Assembly: GCF_029227915.1 (NCBI RefSeq)
Contig: NC_079886.1
Span: 19,072,501 to 19,136,500 of the forward strand
Reading direction: 5' to 3'
Length of the DNA stretch: 64,000 nucleotides
Source of the DNA: Hydractinia symbiolongicarpus
Lineage: Eukaryota; Cnidaria; Hydrozoa; Anthoathecata; Hydractiniidae
The translations under genes were made by a program, and so were the position numbers. The notes below the pieces were generated by a model, which worked only from the letters and a program-made list of their open reading frames with translations, did not search any database and was not told the origin of the DNA. Of the stretch, positions 59,301 through 64,000 are shown in pieces. Positions within the stretch are counted from its first letter, which is position 1. Each line of letters starts with the position of its first letter.

Positions 59301-61906
59301 GTTGAAAGTTTTCTTCCAAAAATAAAACGCAAAGGTATGATAAGTGAGCTGTTGGTGTTTTTTTATATAAAAACGTATTGATGAAAATAACCTAAATTCA
59401 AATTAATGCAATAATGTTTTAAATTTCTTGCATAGATGACATATCAGCACATTTAGCAGACACTTTGCATGAGTCAGCCATCAATTTGACATCCGAAATG
59501 GAATTGTCTGAAAGAAATAGTAAAAAAATTCCTGAGAAATCAATGGTGGAAGTTTCACCAACACAGAGGGCTCCTCTGGAACTTTCAGCACAAGTGAGTA
59601 ATTTTTGATTATGTCCATTCAGTTATGTATTTTGTAAAGTGATTTTAAAATCTTTTGCTAACTGTAATGATCAGTATTAGTTTAATTAAACTTACAGTAT
59701 GAGAAAAAAAAGAGATTTTTTGAAAGTATAATATTTTGCGAAGTTGTCAAGTCCTAATAATTTGCCAAAATTAAATTTTGGCAAAAATTTGATGACATTT
59801 TGTTTCTCAATTTACACCATTTTTTAAGGGCTTTTTAAATTGGCATAAATTGTTTTTCTAAAAAGAAAAAATAATCCAAATTTTGCGGGAATTATTGTTT
59901 GAGAATTTTGCAAATATCGAGTTTCCAATGTTTTTTGACAGAACTAATTTTTGCGAAAATTAACAAAAACTCGAAAAACGCGAAAAAGATAATTAACGTT
60001 GTGCGAGCTGTTTCCAGGAATCTAACGACTAATTGTGAATTTCTAGGTAACATCCTGCACTAACTTGCTTATGCATATGTTACGTTAAAGCGAGATTTTA
60101 ATATACAGTAAAATATGAGCGTTAATCAAACAGATTGCGTTCTCTAAAATTTCGTGTTTCTTGAGAAGTTTCTCAAAAATGATTGTGTATCATTGCTTAA
60201 ATTCGTATGCCCTTGATGTAAATTTTGTAAAACAGCTCCTGCAACCACAGTGTTATGTCACCATTGCTGCACTTTTTTATTTCTCCTTTTCTGTAGCATT
60301 CTGTTGTTTTTAGAACATGGACTTTTTTGATTAAATTTCTTCTTTAGTTTTTAGACGCAGTCATGTCTAAAGATTACAAGTCAGCCAAACTATTGTGCTC
60401 GCAGAGTAAGCCACTGTTCAATTTTCTTTTTAGCAAAACATTACTTTTAAGTTTTAATTTTTCTTACTTTTTCGTTGTTTCGTTTGATATGCCAATTAAA
60501 AAAAGAAAAAAGAAAATAGGTCGAATAATTTTTGTTGAATAATGTGTTTAGCATTGCATGAGAACCTCTCCGGATTTGTGAGAAAATCCCTCTCTATGGT
60601 ACACTAATTTTTATATTCCATAAAGAAATTATTAACTTAAGAGATCCAAAATAGTACGTGCTTGTTTGATGCATATTGACATAACAGGGTAACTCGGGAC
60701 CTAAAAACCTCAAAATCTTTAAATACTCATCATTTTCTAAAGAAGAATCTCGAAAACCTTGAAATTTTAAAAATATGTACTGTCTTGCACTTTGCAGCCT
60801 TTAAATTACTTTTCTTTTCAAAGTCTGAAGTTTTGTGATACTGAAGTTTTGTGACATTTGCCTTGATTTAACCTTGTGTTCTAAGAACCTTAAAATATAT
60901 TGTATGGTAGCCTTTACTGGTCATACCGAGAATCACCGGATGGTATGTATCTCTCAGTTTTAGCCATCGAACCTCACAACCAAACCTGCAGAGAATTTGA
61001 ATGTGTTTTGAATGAAGCTCTAACTCTTGGTATGTTTTTTTCTTTCATAAAAATAAAACGTATAGTGCAAAAAAAGAAGTTTAAAACAAGCAACAATTTT
61101 TGGGCTGCGCAATAAAGAGAATTAATTAAATCTCCTTGAAGTAAATAAACCGCCCGACTTAGATAGCCTTCTAGCGTACGTGTTTGTTGGTGATGATGCT
61201 TTTAGCTTCAAAATTACATAATGAAGCCCTAACTTTTCCCAAATTTACCACTGGAACAAAAATTATTTATCGACTTTTCTCGAGCAAGAAAAGTGATTGA
61301 AAATTCTTTCGTCATTGCTTCGGCTAGTTTTCTTGTACTTTACCATGCAATGCATAGACACGTAAAAACTGACACATCGATTACAAAATCAGTCATGGCT
61401 CTACATAATTTTTTATTGTCAGTAAAAAATTAAAATACAATTAGAATTATTGTCCTAACTATTAAACAACTACTCCAAGAATTATTTTAATAAGGGGGCG
61501 GTAGACTGGGAATTAGGCAATTATCGTTAACAGAACAAGTTCATAAAACAAACGACGTTTCTGCTTTAGTGTTTTTTTTTTAAAAAAATACTTTTAAAAT
61601 TCTTCCCCGTACTCTGATTTAAAAAGTTTTCTTATTTTGTCTTCTTATATACCACTTCTGCCAAATTTGCATCTCTTAGAAGATTCGGACTCCAGCGAAG
61701 AAGAAACAGATGAAAGTGATTCTGATTTTGAAGAAGAAGAAGAAGAAGAGGAAGAGGGAGAAGTATGTGAAACTTCAGGAGAAAGTGATGCTGAAGATGG
61801 AGATGATGATGATGATGATGATGACGATGACGATCTAACAGCTGAAGAAGTTAACAAATTAAATCTCTTAGTTGGAGGTATCAACATTGTAAAAAAAGAA
61901 AGATAA
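56335..61906 (+). CDS. ERICH2: glutamate-rich acidic protein, ERICH2-like (278 aa)
   Basis: Exons are 56335-56542 (uncertain), 59215-59334, 59436-59593, 60348-60405, 60964-61029 and 61680-61906. The phases agree and the total is 837 nt. The first exon has a weak GTTTCT donor and is chosen because its phase and ORF fit; the other junctions are good GT-AG sites. The core (exons 3-5) reads as a short TPR-like helical hairpin: Ala-Pro-Leu-Glu-Leu, Phe-Leu-Asp-Ala-Val, Lys-Asp-Tyr, Leu-Leu-Cys, Glu-Pro-His-Asn. I associate this with ERICH2. The last exon is a long Glu run then an Asp run, ending in Leu-Thr-Ala-Glu-Glu and a basic tail. Ser-rich N-terminal half. Function is poorly known in any animal. 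The ERICH2 assignment is from memory of the core and could be wrong. Confidence 0.6.
56607..56713. repeat. foldback repeat, CCTCG family
   Basis: Begins CAACTTCGTTCCCAGGGCAC and ends ACCCTGGGACGAGGATG. It shares ACTCCGAAATAACGGCTCAG with the copy at 25592. Lies in intron 1 of the ERICH2-like gene. Confidence 0.65.
57000..57021 (+). repeat. GCTA microsatellite
   Basis: Five to six GCTA units. Confidence 0.85.
57065..57870 (-). repeat. tRNA-derived SINE, family 1 copy 3, split by a DNA transposon
   Basis: The body matches the copy at 42164 up to 57188, then resumes at 57800 (CCAATTAGGGTCAGCGCTCT) and fades near 57870. The intervening 611 bp is an inserted element. The tRNA head is missing. 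Confidence 0.75.
57184..57804. mobile_element. 611-bp DNA transposon with CAGTCAGGGAT ends and 5-bp duplication
   Basis: The element 57189-57799 begins CAGTCAGGGAT and ends ATCCCTGACTG. CCAAT flanks it on both sides (57184-57188, 57800-57804). Subterminal sequence (AATAGCCTA / TAGCCTAG) is partly shared. There is no transposase ORF. A 5-bp duplication does not fix the superfamily. Confidence 0.8.
58497..58517. repeat. AT dinucleotide microsatellite
   Basis: About ten TA/AT units in an intron of the ERICH2-like gene. Confidence 0.85.
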
Positions 61907-62070
61907 CTTGTGTTGCCTTCTATGTTTTCATTTGGACATGGTTTTGACGATAAAACTAAGTTCGGATCGATACATAATTTGAATTTTAACATTTTTGATC
62001 AGAAGTTGTTTGGGTGTATAATATTGAAAAGTAATATATATTTAAAAGAAGAATTTTTTTCAAACTTGTA

Positions 62071-62076
62071 AATAAA
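62071..62076 (+). other. candidate polyadenylation signal of ERICH2-like gene
   Basis: AATAAA 165 nt after the stop codon, in a T/A-rich 3' flank. Common hexamer in A/T-rich DNA, so support is modest. Confidence 0.4.
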
Positions 62077-62089
62077 AAATCGTTGAGAA

Positions 62090-63830
62090 AGTTTTTTTTA
62101 AAAGATTGAAAGCAGATCTACACTGGGTTGATATTATTAAGGCTCCTGACATTAAAAATTTTACCTTGACTGGAGTGACTTAAAATTCAAGCTTTCTAAA
62201 ATGGGATGTCAACTCAGGGGATGGAGGAAGGGTGTCTAATATTTTGAAAAAAATGGTCAAAATTTGAGAACAATCGCAAATTCGCGAAAAGAAAATCGCG
62301 AAATTTGATCTACTTTAATGCATGAAAATTTGCGGTTTTATCAAAAATTCGTATTTTGCTGCATTTTAATTATGAGGTTTAAGAAAAAAAAGCTGCTCAA
62401 AATAGAAGTAACAAGGCGTTGTTTAGAAAGAAGTTTTCAATTATATTTCCTTTAAAGCAATCATTCTCCCTAAATATTGCCTATATTATTGAACATCTTT
62501 GCAAAAAACTCCGAATTTTTGGTGTATTTTAATTTAGCGGATTTTTTTGTGCATTTTAACTTACCGAAAAAAACTATTTTTCGCGGCATTTTAATTTCGC
62601 AGTTGAGTTTTACATTTATTTTTTGCGGCATTTATATTTCGCGGTTTTCTAAATTCGAAAGTACTTTCCTTCTTTCCTTTTCTTCTGATTCATCTACAAT
62701 CCCTCCATCTCTCACAAAAATTATTGAGATTGCAATTAATAACCTGTGACTTAGTTTTGTATCATGGCTCCCCCTGCCCCCCATCCCCCCACCCCTCCTA
62801 CCTCAATATTGATAACACACGAGCAGAACGAGTGTAGCAAAGCCAAACTAGGCCAACATTGCATATAGGGTAAAGGGAATGGATCTCAGAATTCTTGCGA
62901 AGGATTTTAGTCAGGTAAAATAAACTCAGTTTTTTTTCTTTTTGATATTTTTTTAATGAGGGAAGGTACAAAAAGAGACAAATCAGAACGTTCCAGTCAC
63001 ATTCCTACTTAAGCTTGACCCGTTTCTCTTTCTTTTCTGTGAAAGCTTATAGGGCAATAGCGAAAATTAAACAGCTATCCTTTCTACTGATTCACCTGGC
63101 ACTTATGCAATATGTGAATTTTAATTTGAGTAATCTTTACATGTGTCCTAAAAATACCCTTCAAAATTGGTATAAATTTAGTGAAAAAAACTGTCATCAA
63201 ATCCTTTTTACGCGATATTTAATTCCTGTAAATTATTAGCATTTAATTTTTTTCTTGTTTACTGTCAGAGATAATTTAAACATTGAGAGTTGTTCTAAAA
63301 GGATTTTCTAAGTTTAAAAGTTCGACAGTTAAAAAATGTCTGGAAAATATAAGATATGTCTAAAAAATGAGGAGTCAACATTGAATGGACTCAGTGCTTT
63401 AAAAGCCGTATAATGTCCCTGCGTGTGAAGGAAAGGTGTTTCGCTATATAGAAGAAGTTTTGCGGTAAATTCTAGCTACAGTAAAAAAAGGGTTTTGCTA
63501 CGAGTTTGACCGTGTTTTGTCACAGTCAGGTGCCCGCTATATAAAGATTACAGCAAATCTTTTTTGCGAAGAATCGACAAAACAATTCCCATTTGCTTTA
63601 AAAACAATTCCCAACTGCTTTAAAGTGTTTTTTTAGAAAACTTTTATCGGTTACAACACACGCTTTTTTTACAAGAATATCTGAATTTTAATCAGGTTAG
63701 TAATTCTTCATATTCTTTAAATGACATGTTCATGTGAACGTATGTTAATATTTTTAAGAAACATATACATGGTCGTTCAGCATATATATTTTTATGGTAA
63801 TATTTCGACCTCCTTCTTACTTATCTATTG
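62090..63830. other. intergenic, no gene seen
   Basis: A/T-rich. Clusters of TTCGCG and TTTGCGG words at 62275-62660 suggest one or two decayed TTCGCG-type MITEs. ORFs are Phe/Lys-rich and look non-coding. Confidence 0.45.
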
Positions 63831-63834
63831 TTTT

Positions 63835-63925
63835 CAACCTCGTGCCCAGGACTTGCTAGTCTTTTTATACTTAAATGGCCTGAGCCTGTGCAAATAAAAA
63901 AGCCTAACAAGACCTGGGTAGGTTG
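63835..63925. repeat. foldback repeat, CCTCG family
   Basis: Begins CAACCTCGTGCCCAGGACTT and ends AAGACCTGGGTAGGTTG. Confidence 0.65.
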
Positions 63926-64000
63926 CATTCTTCTAACCAGCAGAGCTATTGTTTTTACCTGAATCCCAGTATTATAAAAAAGGAGCGTGTAGAACAAGAA

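Noticed and set aside
63015-63239. 74-residue plus-strand ORF
   Set aside because: No motif, A/T-driven composition, no splice or regulatory context.

Overview
This is AT-rich animal nuclear DNA with spliced genes, short GT-AG introns and a dense mix of small transposons, tRNA-derived SINEs, foldback repeats and tandem arrays. The gene content (26S proteasome subunit PSMD11/Rpn6, aquaporins, a CNBD2-like protein, a Ly6/uPAR-type surface protein) is metazoan. The polymerase-bearing element at the left edge resembles elements I associate with cnidarian genomes, so a cnidarian is my best guess. That is inference; I cannot name the species.

Layout. 1-4.5 kb: decayed Maverick/Polinton-like element, entirely on the minus strand. 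It has a family-B DNA polymerase relic, a small zinc-binding protein relic and several small ORFs, and a 777-bp inverted-repeat transposon has inserted into the polymerase. 4.8-5.9 kb: Ty3/Gypsy integrase relic with its 3' LTR, plus strand. 7.3-31.6 kb: four tandem aquaporin genes, all minus strand, each with four coding exons of the same phase pattern. Their introns and spacers are full of repeats: HINE-like elements, a roughly 340-bp CTGT array, MITEs, a large DNA palindrome and SINEs. 32.0-32.7 kb: 20-bp minisatellite upstream of the fourth aquaporin. 36.0-41.1 kb: seven-exon CNBD2-like gene, minus strand. 42.5-45.3 kb: three-exon secreted/GPI-type protein with a very long Lys/Glu/Asn-rich region and a C-terminal three-finger domain, minus strand. 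47.0-55.4 kb: fifteen-exon PSMD11, minus strand, with one apparent GC-AG intron. 56.3-61.9 kb: ERICH2-like acidic protein, plus strand, head-to-head with PSMD11. 62-64 kb: no gene seen.

All seven host gene models were assembled by hand from splice sites. Each closes in frame: aquaporins of 253, 256, 257 and 249 residues; CNBD2-like 512; Ly6-like 647; PSMD11 423; ERICH2-like 278 (its first exon is uncertain). The genes do not form a pathway. The aquaporins form a real paralogue cluster, and exon 1 is far more alike between copies than the rest of the genes, which points to gene conversion. I did not find a convincing new molecular system. The most interesting signals are the exon-restricted homogenisation of the aquaporins, their unusual pore-filter residues, the nested transposon with a clean target-site duplication in the polymerase relic, the cruciform-capable palindrome, and the repeat families.
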